DNA of 64,000 nt from NCBI GenBank assembly GCA_004352715.1, contig SCFE01000010.1:2222066-2286065 (forward strand), read 5' to 3'. The notes under the pieces were generated by a model, which was not told where the DNA came from, searched no databases, and saw only the letters and a program-made list of their open reading frames with translations. The first letter of the stretch is position 1; each line of letters opens with the position of its first letter. A program made the position numbers and the translations under genes. Positions 48,330 to 61,152 of this stretch are shown one piece after another. Origin of the DNA: Hofstenia miamia. Its lineage: Eukaryota > Xenacoelomorpha > Acoela.

Positions 48330-49240
48330 TGAAGCAGTTTAGTCTGTTTCACGACACTACTAGCGTGATTTCTGCTATTAATGCTGCTAAAGATGACAAA
48401 TTACAATGAGGATAACGAGTTGAACTTAGCTAAATAACAGGCTAATTTTAGGTTCGATGCTTTCGTAAAGCTGCATTTGTAGCAGATGATTCTTTCATCT
48501 ATAGATCAAACTTCAAGCTTAACAGTTGATGTACAAGAATGCAATTGAAGTGCTCTACTAAATGACCTTGTTGCCTTGTGGAAGCCTTCGATGAATCTGA
48601 AACTGAAACACAAATGGTTACTAAAAAATTCAAAATTAAGGAACAATTTTGGTCAATTGGACGAAAAAACTAAGTTCATTGCTTTGAGGCACTGAAAAAA
48701 ATTCAAGGTAAATGTGTTTCTTTATACTTTTGATAATGTCACTGTAGGAATAAACTAAAAGTTTGAGACAACAACGGCGATTGACTATATTAAATTAAAT
48801 TTCTGTTACCAACATTCTGCTTATCCATTCTGGTAAACCTTAATACCAAAGTCTTCCAAGGTGAAGACTAAGGAAGCTGTTTCTTTTTATGAGATGAAAG
48901 CATTTTATTTTATAAACAAAGTCAATTTTGAAAATGATTTGAAAAGTAAATCAGTGAAGCCCCAATGCCTGTCTCTTATACACATCGTTTGCGGTGCAGT
49001 TTTTATATCATGTGCAACATGTGCACTGGCTGTTTCTGTAACAACGGCAGAACATGTCTTTGTGAAGTAAGTATTCTTAAGAAATTTAATTGCTCAACAA
49101 TATCACAGAAAAGACTACAAGATCCCCAATTTTGACCGTTAGAACGGCATTGCAAAGAAAGCGTCATTTGCGAAATTTATTGAACTGATCGTATCCCAGA
49201 AACAAAAAAGGAGTCTTTTGATAATTTACGATTGAAAAAC
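48330..49240 (+). pseudogene. hAT transposase relic (C-terminal dimerisation region)
   Basis: ALAVSVTTAEHVFVK followed, across a stop, by ILKKFNCSTISQKRLQD reads like the hAT C-terminal block (VSTA-x-ERSFS-x-LK...STMSQ-x-RL) of the DUF4371/ZMYM-type group. KKASFAKFIELIVSQKQKRSLL resembles the block that follows it. Upstream text (LFHDTTSVISAINAAKDDKL) is compatible but weak. Many stops; dead. An 18-bp Tn5 mosaic-end match lies inside it. Confidence 0.55.
48969..48986. other. 18-bp match to the Tn5 mosaic end (adapter-like)
   Basis: CTGTCTCTTATACACATC equals the first 18 of 19 bases of the tagmentation mosaic-end sequence. Translated it gives the LSLIHI string known from contaminated protein records. 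Chance occurrence in 64 kb is very unlikely. Confidence 0.75.
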
Positions 49241-49305
49241 AACATTTGTGATTATTACCCATTGGACTATTAGCTTAATAATTTGTACTATATTATTATC
49301 GATAC

Positions 49306-50044
49306 ATTAATTCCAGGGCTTCGAAAAAATTAATTGCATTGCAATTAATTGCAATTAATTGTAGCAATTAATTGATTGCAACCGTGTCAAAAATCAATTA
49401 ATGAATTTTTTTGCACCAATTAATTGCAATTATTTACAATTATTTAAAAATCTAAAATAACCATAACCTTTCACCCTATGAAGAAGATGTGTAACTGTTC
49501 TAAGGTACTGCAATAGTGACAATAACAGTGACGTCCCAAAAACAACTTCAGATTCTGCGGGAAGAGTTTTGAAACAGCAAAAACTTGAAAAAGAAAAAAT
49601 GAAGTTGGAATGAAAATACGTGGATACAAGATTCCTAATAACAACGTCCATTTTATTGGAGCGATTTTTCAGTAAGTCTGGATTCTGCTTCAATGACTTC
49701 CGCCAATCGCTGCTACCAAACAATCTTGAAATGCAGTTGTTCATTTGTGTCAACAAGCAGCATTGGGATGAAGTTCTTGTTTCAAAAGTAATGCAGTCAT
49801 AGAACATTTAACAAGTCATTTAACATTTAACAAGTCGCTTAATTTACATTTTCTATAAATAATATTTTAATTATACATGTTTTTGCCCAGTTTAAGCAAT
49901 TTAAGAACGGTGTTTACAAATCACAATAATTGCAATTAATTGCAATAATTGATTGTAAATTTTGGATAATTGCAATAATTGATTGCAAAGAACTTAATTG
50001 ATTGCAAACCTTGCAATTAATTTTTTTGAACCCCTGATTAATTC
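49306..50044. mobile_element. hAT element, internally deleted, with perfect 8-bp target duplication
   Basis: The element proper is 49314-50036 (723 bp). Ends CAGGGCTTCGAAAAAATTAA and its inverse TTTTTTTGAACCCCTG, each followed inwards by repeated AATTAATTGCA. Flanked by ATTAATTC on both sides. The plus strand at 49655-49800 reads LERFFSKSGFCFNDFRQSLL and WDEVLVSKVM, resembling the hAT C-terminal dimerisation domain (ER-x-FS-x-G...R-x-x-L). Only this fragment of a transposase remains. Confidence 0.82.
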
Positions 50045-50814
50045 CCGTTATTATTGCAAAATTATTGCAATAGATTAATGGTGGTATAAATTCAAAAACA
50101 ATGTCGTTAGTTGTCTCACGCCCCGAAAACTTTCAACGGTTATGTTAATATCTCTTTGGAACATTTAAATATAATTCAATATACTATGCAGCAACTAGGC
50201 AATAGTACATATAGGCAATAGAAAAACAATTCCAATTTTAAGACTAGCACTAAAGCTGCTTGGCGTTAACCAAGTGAATTCAGCAATTCAAGGCATACAT
50301 TGCCATACAAATATCTCCATATATACCCTGCCCTTTGCGATGAGCATACTAGAATCAAACACTCCCAATTATGAAAATTATGAAAATAAAATGCATTCAA
50401 AACGTGTAATATAGATATCATCCACAATAAAAGGATCTCGACCTAGATAATATTGATTCTGAATAACAGTTGAATGCAAAAATTGCAAGATGTGAATCTA
50501 AGTATAAGGCTAACTTCTACTATTCTCTCGATGTAATACTCAACGACACGCAACAATACAAATTCGAGTGAATAACTTTTAATATAATGCTACCCACATT
50601 TATACAAAAAACTTTCTTGTTTTGCAGCTAATTTTCAGTCTCTTAAATGTTAATTCCATAGGACTATATATGTATAAATATAAAATGAAATTAAAATAAA
50701 ATTTGCCCTTACGTTATATAAATTAGAAAATTTAAAGTAAGCTGTAAAAGTGCAGTCTATTTGCTTATCTTAATTATTTGGACAAAAGCCATTAACGCAT
50801 GATTCGAAAAAGAA

Positions 50815-51295
50815 ATGAGGGATATTTACAAAAATTCAATGGGGTACTTTTACCCAAAATTAAAAACTGCTAAAATGCTACTATATAGAATAATCAATAG
50901 AAAATTTCGTATAGTAGCCAACCAAGGTATAAATGTTATTTATCTTTGAGATATTCAGTATAAACTCAGAGTACTTAAATGAACTTTCCCAAGAAATTGT
51001 GGGCAAAGTAAAGGGTTTCTTATAAAACTTTTTATCATATTTTCAAATTTAGTGAGTTTTTAAGTTAATCCAAATTTGGTGGGTTTTATCAATACCATAT
51101 TGCTTAAATACGCATGGGAAATTTTCAATTAGGTCCTCTGATATAACAAAATGTTAAGTTAAATGTTGAATATTTTGAAAATATTTCATTTTTAAACCCT
51201 AGTCGCCTACTATAGGACTTTTCTATTGATTATTCAGCAAAATACTAGAATTTTTTAATTTTGGGTGAAAGTCCCCTATTTTCTCTCAGTTTCAT
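50815..51295. repeat. fold-back repeat
   Basis: 50850-50935 (CCCAAAATTAAAAACTGCTA ... AATAATCAATAGAAAA ... GTAGCC) is matched in inverted order at 51200-51275. Arms of about 90 bp or more separated by 260 bp; no coding sequence. Confidence 0.65.
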
Positions 51296-51414
51296 ATTAA
51301 AATAAAAAAAATTTTAATCTAGCATCCATTTTTTTATAAATAAAAATTAAGATTTTGTAGGCTTATTATATATAAATAGTTATTGCTTGATGTCATTACT
51401 GCTGCTTAGTATTT

Positions 51415-51880
51415 CATAAGGGTGATATGCTAAATCGCCAATCTATCTTGCTAAAAGCAGTTGGTACTTTTTATCAACATACAAAATCTTGAAACCGACA
51501 TGGGTAACCTTGAGATTGACATAGCAAATCATTATGACAATATGAACAAAAATTTAGCATGAATGAGGTATATGTATCAATTATATCAAAAGAGACATCA
51601 AAATTTAGTTTTTAGCAGTTGTTCATTAAGTTTTAATCTAGACTAAATGATAAAATATTATACTTGACTTCATAAGAAAACTCATATAAATATTTTAATG
51701 TACACATGAGAAAATTTTAAATGACCCATCTAATATTATTAATCTTCATGCCTCATTCATGCTAAACTTTTTGTTCATATTGTCATAATGATTTGCTATG
51801 TCGATCTCAAGGTTCCCTATGTCGGTTTTAAGATTTCACATGTTGATAAAAAGTACCAACCGCTAAAAGCCAATAACTGT
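51415..51880. repeat. fold-back repeat / MITE
   Basis: 51464-51570 (TTGGTACTTTTTATCAACAT ... GACATAGCAAATCATTATGA) is inverted at 51745-51868. The outer left end GGTGATATGCTAAATCGCCA is related to the ends of the hairpin at 52400-52515. Confidence 0.72.
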
Positions 51881-52399
51881 CAGCAAAAGGACAGTAATAG
51901 TTAATTGTCAAATAGCCACAATATATGTTATTGCAGTTTATTTTAGAATTTTATCTTAATGCATGCTGAAACTTCTTTTAGATTATTGTTATTGATCTAA
52001 GAATAAAACAAAGCTATCATTCAGTTATTCTAGTTATCACACTATAATTTTGCATTTTTGTTAACTTTCAACCAATAGCAATCACTATGAAATCATATGT
52101 TTATGGCATTTAGACACAAAAATAAAAATTGTAAGTTTTTGGGGGTTGTGACTGCAGCTTGATTTTCAAATATATGTATATATAAATTTAGAAAATTTAT
52201 ATATGATTTCAAATTTTTTTTAACTAAACATGAATATGGAAATTAATTGCCTATTAAAAATAAAAACATTTACAATAATAATATGATTGTCTCTTTAAAC
52301 TTAGTCCCATATACATCTGTTACAAACTATATATTCAGTATCTGTTTTGAGATATTCAGTATTCATTTTGAGAAATTTGGTATTCATTTCAAGTACCAA

Positions 52400-52515
52400 C
52401 CATTACTATGAGGGTGGTATGATAAGTCACCAATCCATCTCACTAAAAATCAATTACAGATGATGAAGGGACATGAATTTTCTTCATAGTAAGATAGATT
52501 GGTGATTTAGTGTAC
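52400..52515. repeat. hairpin MITE related to the previous repeat
   Basis: GGTGGTATGATAAGTCACCA at the left pairs with TGGTGATTTAGTGTACCACC at the right; about 110 bp. Confidence 0.65.
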
Positions 52516-52815
52516 CACCCATTTTACAATACAAACTACTTTATTTAAAATGGAAACTAATCTTCAATATTGATATCACAATCACTAATAGTAAACACAA
52601 CAGTGCTGAGCATTAACAAATAAATGTTAACAGTAAAGTTGACATCACAAAAATAGAAACTAAAAACCTTAATTTTTTCTTAATAAAAGAATTTTTTGCA
52701 AAATATATATTTATGCAGGCACTGAACTAAAAATTAAAGTTTTATGAGTCTCCGCATTTATGAAAATATATTTATTACATATATCATAAAAATTGCTGGA
52801 AATGGATGCTTGCAT

Positions 52816-54141
52816 TTAAAGGTGCATTCAGATGAGAACCTTTTGATGCACATCTTTTGATGAAAGTGCATTCAGACAAGCAAATTTTTGATGTATGCTT
52901 TTTGATGCATCTATTCAAATTTGGGAGTTTTCAGACAAGCATCTTTTTGATGTATGCTAATTTGAACAATGTGTGTTCAGACAAGAATTAATTTGATGCA
53001 CGGCCACTTGTTTATTCAGCAGTTAAGTTTAATAGGAATTGTGTTTTTCTATCACTGAGAAGATTATAATCAACACCTCAATTACTGATTCAAAACATTA
53101 TAATCAAAAACAAATTTGTTTAATTCTATAGATATTGTTATACAATATTGCCTAGAATAAGTAATTAATTACTGATTGTTCAAAAAAACGAAATTACCTG
53201 TTTGAAGTTTCTAGAGCCTGGCAGCATACTGCTGTATTATGACAATACCAAAAAATACTGATAACAAGGTATCTTGCCTCAAATATTGATCAGTACATTA
53301 TTTAAAAGTAGGCTGTGTATTGTGTAGAAGCCCATGGGTCAATACTTGCTGTGTGAAAACTTGGAAAATTTCTGTTTGAGGCTTAAGATATAGCAGTTTA
53401 GAAAATTACAAAAATCTTAAGAAAATTCTATTAATAATACAGCTATAATTATATGGCTGATTAGTGCACAAAATGTTGTTGTAAATACTTTCACAAAAAT
53501 GAGCTACTTACAGATTTTTTTTTAAAAAATCAGGTTTACAATATGTACTCATTCTTATTAAGGTGTATTTATTTTCTTGAAATGCAAAAATCATAATTAT
53601 GAAATTCAATCCTTTAAAATTATGCTTGATGTCAAAATGTCCATTCCATTGCATAAGCAATTTATACATTTATAAGCTTTATTATACTGGTGATATATTA
53701 GTTCTACATGCATGTAAAATATATTGATAATTCAGTAACAAAATTTGTGAAGAATCAATATTGCTTCATTGAAAGGAATAACTGTCTTTTGTTTAAAAAA
53801 TTGGAACATTTAAAATTCAATATTGTCAGGGTTCATTTTGAAGTTAAAATTGTTGAGCTTCAAAATCCTCATATTTTAACACTCATGGCTACTTGAGACA
53901 ATCTGTCTGCAATACAAAATCATTAATTACTGATCATTCAAATTAATAATGTGCCTTCAGACAAGAATCTTTTGACCTATGTCAAAAAGATGCAAGCTCT
54001 TTGTGCAATTATTTGAACAATGTGCATTCAGTTAGCATCTTTTTGATATATGCTAATTTGAATGATGTGCATTCAGATGAGCATCTTTGTGAGGTATATC
54101 AAACAATTACATCAAAATGTTCTCATCTGAACACACCTTAA
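52816..54141. mobile_element. TIR transposon with repeated subterminal motifs
   Basis: The left end TTAAAGGTGCATTCAGATGA is matched inverted by TCATCTGAACACACCTTAA. Both subterminal zones (52820-53000, 53950-54120) carry many copies of GTGCATTCAGACAAGCATCT, TTTTTGATGTATGC and variants, possibly transposase-binding arrays. The interior (53020-53940) has no recognisable transposase. The target duplication is unclear. Confidence 0.65.
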
Positions 54142-54789
54142 GATTTGCAAAATTTCTTAATACCTCTGATTTTATACAAATACCTGTGCAAGATTTGCTT
54201 GGCATTATGTCATTTTTCATGTTGCTAAATATGAAATATGCAAAAAAATTCCTTATCTATCAGTAAAATGATCTATAAAATTTAGAAAACTGGGTGAGAC
54301 ACTATTATTACTTTGAATATTTCCTTAATAAATATACAAGAAAATGTTATCTTAATACATTTGAAAATTTTATTAAAATCCTTAATGGAGTGCCATTCAT
54401 CACCAAATATTAAGCTGAAACTTTCCAAATATATATATATATATATAAATATATTACTGCTAAGTACCTATGATTTTGTACTCAATGGTATTGACCCACA
54501 AATGCCATAGTACTGAGTGGTTTTTCCGCCCTGAAATTTGTTAGGGGCACTTTAGGGTGGAACTTTTTTATTGGTAAATTTGAAAAGTCCCAATGCTTGT
54601 TTTGCACTAAAAATTTTTTGGTTGTGATCATTTTTTATATGTTCAACATTTAAATTTTTTAACCATTTATATAGTAGTACTTAGTGGTATCTCCCATAGT
54701 ACTTAATGGTATTTGTACAGAATGGTAATATATGTGAGTGAAAAGTACTTTGCTGTCATATAAATGTAATTTTCACATACTTAGCAGTC

Positions 54790-54811
54790 AATATATATAT
54801 ATATATATATT
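54790..54811. repeat. (TA)n microsatellite
   Basis: Short TA tract. Confidence 0.9.
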
Positions 54812-54829
54812 TATAATTATTATATGTCA

Positions 54830-55215
54830 CTATGTACCTACAGAAAATGCTGGTCACCATAAAACAGATAAGAAATTTAAAGTCATACTAGACTTTAATG
54901 TACAACAGAAAAAATTAATAGACAAACTGATTATTACATTTCAAAGTGAGTTTAGCCATGATCCAACATTTATCTTTTTGACACTGAGTGATACAGTTGA
55001 CATTGGCATTCCAAAAAAATAAATGATGCCATTCATAAACATTTTCTATACACAAAAGAATATGATTTTAGTCCAACAACAATTCGCCAAATTTGGGATA
55101 CATATATGAGCAGTGCAAATGTTTCTGAAAAAATGAGAAATGCACATTTCAACAAACTTGGCTCTCCCAAAAAATGGCCAACCAACATAATATTGATAAT
55201 TCAAAAATCAGTTTA
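54830..55215 (+). pseudogene. unrecognised ORF, possibly recombinase-like, one frameshift
   Basis: KKFKVILDFNVQQKKLIDKL...HDPTFIFLTLSDTVDIGIPKK ends at 55022 in an A-rich homopolymer. One base out of phase the protein continues INDAIHKHFLYTKEYDFSPT, TIRQIWDTYMSSANVSEKMR, NAHFNKLGSPKKWPTN. The layout (P-x-F-L, then S-x-T-x-IR near a helix) reminds me of the C-terminal part of Crypton-like tyrosine recombinase domains, but the HxxR and final Tyr are not visible. Function unassigned. Confidence 0.4.
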
Positions 55216-55399
55216 ATAAAATGCAAAAATTCTACAAAGATAGATTAACTGAAGTGTCCAGTCATCAGTTTGAACAAGAATATCATTGAAGCTCAAAGAA
55301 ATTCAAGAGACATAAAGTTAGATTTGGTATGGAAAACTGGGCAAGTTCCTCTGATTCTGAAAATCAGTCATTGATTTAAAGAATGAAAAAATTCTAATT

Positions 55400-57937
55400 C
55401 CCATTAATTAATTGGGTTGTTTTATTAAATTTGGTTTGCTATATGTAAACAATAATGAAACATTTAATTTTTGTGTTGTTAGCTCCAACAAATAGACGTT
55501 TTTCAACAATATTCACTTTGGTAATAGTCTGATTTTCAATAGCAAGCATATTTAGATATAGTTTTATAAATTAAAAAACTGCAAAATTAATAAGTACATA
55601 GCAACATATATAAATTTGCAAAGTTTACATAGCAATAAATATAATTTTGAAAGCATACATAGTGACATAAAATAACTATATATATATTTTCTCAAGGAAT
55701 TGTGATGCATATGAATAAGTTCTCCATTGATGGGATGCACACAGCAAAAATATAATTTCTCATCCCAACATTTTTCATCTCATTTACAAAAAAATATTAT
55801 CAACTTAATACTGATTTGGATTACACATATAAATTGTGGAAAAAAATTAGATAAGTTTGCAGGCACAAGAAATATATCTGTTTTCAAATGTTCATAATGC
55901 AATGCTGTAGTGAGAACAAGAATCTGTGATGCAAGGGAAAAATGAAAATATCCACTGGAAAATGTTCTAGTAAATTGTTAGCTGCATGGCATAAAAAAAG
56001 TTAAGTTTGTATGTTTTTGCTAATTCTTATAAGTGTTTTATTCTTCAATTTTAAAATAGTATGTATATTTTTTCATATTTATGTGTACTGTATCTTTGAT
56101 TCATTTTTATTCATTCACTTTAGAACATTGGAGATTTGCTGGCTGGAAGTAAATCATCAATAATTTTACCTTACTTTCAATTAAATGCTACTGCATTGCT
56201 AGCAAAAGCATAATTAGTTATAAAATCCGGATTAATAATATAGAATCACATGGGAGCTCAGACTACTCCAGTGGTACTAGGAAACTCAATGGCTTAGACA
56301 GAAGGTTGCAAAGGCTAACATTGCAGTGAGAGACCCATATTCTAACAGAACAATAAAGATATCAGAAATTAGCCATTGTAACAAAGTAACAAGAAAGATA
56401 CATCAAGGACTCACTCCCAATGCTGACTGACTTGCATGGCATAATGTTGAAGCTGAATCCACAAAGAGAATTCCAAGCTCACCAAGGTGCTAACTTACAT
56501 GTCTCAAGTTGTTAGCTCAATAGAACAGTTCTCATAAGTTCTTATCTCAGCTTATGTAATAAATAATAATAGCATGTAATTGCCATACATTCACATTAAT
56601 AGATGGTCTATTTTCATCACCATGTAGAATTATAGTGTGCATGTTCAAATTGCAATGATTGATTACAAGTTGTTATTCCCTACCCATAGAAATACACCTA
56701 ACTCATTTCCATCTATGACTTGGGCTGCCTGAAAGAATATGGTGAGTTTTCACCCTAGACTCAGAGGAGTAACTCCCAAATTGTCAGCAGAGACTTTAGC
56801 GCTTATTATCAAGAGATATAATATAATGCCTAAAAGGGGTTAGTAATTAAAGAAAAAAGCAAACAAAGTTGAGATAGACAAAGTATATTTTTGCATCCTT
56901 GCTACACATCTCTCAAGTGTTTATACAAACAATCAAAATATTACTTGTATTGTATACACTTGTTCTCAATCATGAGTTCCTTTGCAAAATTCAAGAGCAA
57001 TAACACACTTACATAATTTCAAGTAGACAAATATATCTAATATCAAAATCCTACACTAGAAACTTAGTGATCAAAATTGATTACGTCAAAAGTGACTAAC
57101 TAACATCAGAGCAAAATTAAGCTCAAAATTAAAACAGTTAATCAAAAAAATAAAAGAAGGGCCCCAAGTGACTCTACAATAAATCTATGGTAAATTAACA
57201 ATTTTAAATATTAGGTATGTAAATACTAAAGACATTTGTCTTCACAATACTTGTTATTGCCTAAAAAATACTTTTCTATTTATCATTGATTTAAATGGCA
57301 AAAATATAAAAATTTATCTAAGAACAATTTATCAAAAAATTTTGGCACTAATATGAAATTGTTTGAAAACTGGTAAAATTGCCTTGACTTTCTGCTTCTT
57401 CATGTTATGTCAAAAAATTCTTTTCAAATCTAATCAGAATAAAATTACCTAATTTGATGTTCTAATGGACAAATATATTACCACATTGTTAAAGAATATA
57501 TGCAATGATATTATTCTAAATTTCATTTACACAATTAAAATTAAATCAATTTTTCAAAAATTACAATGTTAGCAAGCTTGAGTTAGCAGTTGATATTTAT
57601 TGTCCTTTGATTACTCTTAATTATTTATGATTTTATCTTGCATAAAGATACTTAGTGTATTCAGTGCTATGCATATTGGCAGCTTGCAGCAATTAGTTTG
57701 ATTAACTGATAAATGCTTTGATAAATTCATAAAGTGTGCATTGACATATATTATTTTTGGTTTTTAAAAACAAGTAGTAAATGCAATGCTCCTTTGATTC
57801 TTATTAATCCTCCATGCAAATCCAACATCAGTGTCTTTGGGGCACAAAATCAACATTAATGAAACTTTGTTGTAGCCAAAGATGCTTACTGGCTATTGCA
57901 AAAAGTTCTATTACCAAAAATGTTTGTGCTAAAAACA
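55400..57937. other. no gene seen
   Basis: AT-rich, no supported feature. Confidence 0.5.
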
Positions 57938-60900
57938 AATAATGCTGGCCATTACTAGCATTAATTAACAATGAAGCAATGGAGTCATTTCATGAAATTT
58001 CAATTAAATAATTTGTCAAAATTTACAAATATAATGTCTAAAAAGTTATTTAAGCTGTGCATACTGGATTTCAAAACTTTACATTTTTTGTAAAAAATAC
58101 TTCCTCTGTTCCAAAATATGTGAGCAATCCCACTGCTTAAAAAATTCCAAAATAAGTGAGCAAATATATAAATGCATGTAAAATTAACATTATCAGGTGA
58201 TTTTTTCAACTAATTGCTGGACTACAAGTATTTAAATTAGTGTTTAAGACCCATTTCATGAACACTTCCATGTATGGCAAATCATTAGACCAGATATTCC
58301 AAATTTTTCCATAGCTTCCTTGGTAGCTCTTTTTAACAAACCACCATTTGTGTGACATTGTGACATAAAAAGTAAGATAGCCTGTTGAGTTTCATTTGTT
58401 GTATTGGGTTTACATCCCTTTGAAGCAATATTTTAAGCTTCCTCCATGTCCATTTCAGAAAATTATAGTGTCAGCAGGTGAATGTACAAAGACACTTGAA
58501 TATGCTGCTATTTAACCAGGTACAGCTTCAGATGAAAATATTTATAGTGGTAAAACAATTTGACTTGAGAACAGTATAGTACCTAAATCTATTTTTAACC
58601 AATCAATTATAGTCTTAACAATATGTTTTGGAATGGAGGAAGTATGTTTTAATTTTCATCCCATTGCTGCCATTATGTCACTCTGTATATAAAATTCAAT
58701 GAAAATGCCTTTCAAACCTACATTTTTACACATTGAGTGACATAATGCAAATCAAATATAGGAATGGGATAAAAATTTAGGCTTATTTTTAATATAAGGT
58801 TTTAAAAGACAGTGCACACATTAAATAGTTTTTTGGACTTCATAGTTGTAAATTTTGAAAAATTAGGAAAATTAATATTTTGTGAAATGACTCTATTGGT
58901 TGTGATATTGTTTTTTTTTAGGATTTTCATTTGAGTTAAAGTTTTAGTATTAATAATTTCATTACTAAGTTTTTTATGTGAGTTTTGTGAATTGAATTTG
59001 AAGTTTTAGAATTTGAAACACTTCATATTTCTGGCAATTGCCATTAATAAATATGTGTCTTGTCATCTACTGTCACTGACATTTTAGCAAAAAAAATTAG
59101 GCATGAGTTTCAAAATATTTTCAATATCAATCTCCTAGGGGTTAATCTCATTCTTTTGAAATTCAATTCCAATTTCAATACTTAATATTGACAAAATTCA
59201 ACCTCAATCTTAATCTCAATCCTTGCAAATCTTTTAAAAATTATTAAATATTCTTTCACTGTTGGATACAGTTTAAATACATCATTTACATTTGAATGAT
59301 ATACATATTTTTAATTAAAAATATCAAACAATATATATTAGGTTTTCAAAAATTGAAATAATCCAATAGCCTCCAGTGCTTTAAATATAAAAAATACATA
59401 CACATATGTACAAAACGCTGTTAATGAATTGGAAATGCATAAAGTGGTTTCAGGAATTCACTAAAATCGTACAAAGCACTCTCTTTCCTCTCTCTCTCTA
59501 TCTCTCTCTCTTTCTCTTTCTCTCTCTCTCTCTATATATATATANAATAATGCTGGCCATTACTAGCATTAATTAACAATGAAGCAATGGAGTCATTTCA
59601 TGAAATTTCAATTAAATAATTTGTCAAAATTTACAAATATAATGTCTAAAAAGTTATTTAAGCTGTGCATACTGGATTTCAAAACTTTACATTTTTTGTA
59701 AAAAATACTTCCTCTGTTCCAAAATATGTGAGCAATCCCACTGCTTAAAAAATTCCAAAATAAGTGAGCAAATATATAAATGCATGTAAAATTAACATTA
59801 TCAGGTGATTTTTTCAACTAATTGCTGGACTACAAGTATTTAAATTAGTGTTTAAGACCCATTTCATGAACACTTCCATGTATGGCAAATCATTAGACCA
59901 GATATTCCAAATTTTTCCATAGCTTCCTTGGTAGCTCTTTTTAACAAACCACCATTTGTGTGACATTGTGACATAAAAAGTAAGATAGCCTGTTGAGTTT
60001 CATTTGTTATATTGGGTTTACATCCCTTTGAAGCAATATTTTAAGCTTCCTCCATGTCCATTTCAGAAAATTATAGTGTCAGCAGGTGAATGTACAAAGA
60101 CACTTGAATATGCTGCTATTTAACCAGGTACAGCTTCAGATGAAAATATTTATAGTGGTAAAACAATTTGACTTGAGAACAGTATAGTACCTAAATCTAT
60201 TTTTAACCAATCAATTATAGTCTTAACAATATGTTTTGGAATGGAGGAAGTATGTTTTAATTTTCATCCCATTGCTGCCATTATGTCACTCTGTATATAA
60301 AATTCAATGAAAATGCCTTTCAAACCTACATTTTTACACATTGAGTGACATAATGCAAATCAAATATAGGAATGGGATAAAAATTTAGGCTTATTTTTAA
60401 TATAAGGTTTTAAAAGACAGTGCACACATTAAATAGTTTTTTGGACTTCATAGTTGTAAATTTTGAAAAATTAGGAAAATTAATATTTTGTGAAATGACT
60501 CTATTGGTTGTGATATTGTTTTTTTTTAGGATTTTCATTTGAGTTAAAGTTTTAGTATTAATAATTTCATTACTAAGTTTTTTATGTGAGTTTTGTGAAT
60601 TGAATTTGAAGTTTTAGAATTTGAAACACTTCATATTTCTGGCAATTGCCATTAATAAATATGTGTCTTGTCATCTACTGTCACTGACATTTTAGCAAAA
60701 AAAATTAGGCATGAGTTTCAAAATATTTTCAATATCAATCTCCTAGGGGTTAATCTCATTCTTTTGAAATTCAATTCCAATTTCAATACTTAATATTGAC
60801 AAAATTCAACCTCAATCTTAATCTCAATCCTTGCAAATCTTTTAAAAATTATTAAATATTCTTTCACTGTTGGATACAGTTTAAATACATCATTTACATT

Positions 60901-61152
60901 TGAATGATATACATATTTTTAATTAAAAATATCAAACAATATATATTAGGTTTTCAAAAATTGAAATAATCCAATAGCCTCCAGTGCTTTAAATATAAAA
61001 AATACATACACATATGTACAAAACGCTGTTAATGAATTGGAAATGCATAAAGTGGTTTCAGGAATTCACTAAAATCGTACAAAGCACTCTCTTTCCTCTC
61101 TCTCTCTATCTCTCTCTCTTTCTCTTTCTCTCTCTCTCTCTATATATATATA
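57938..61152. repeat. 1607-bp direct duplication around a single N
   Basis: 57938-59544 and 59546-61152 are the same sequence at a constant offset of 1608; I found one difference (TTGTTGTATT at 58397 versus TTGTTATATT). The join is one N at 59545 after a (CT)n(TA)n tract. Most likely two alleles or an unmerged contig overlap. No gene inside. Confidence 0.93.
59482..59544. repeat. (CT)n-(TA)n microsatellite
   Basis: Polypyrimidine CT repeats followed by TA repeats; second copy at 61090-61152. Confidence 0.95.
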
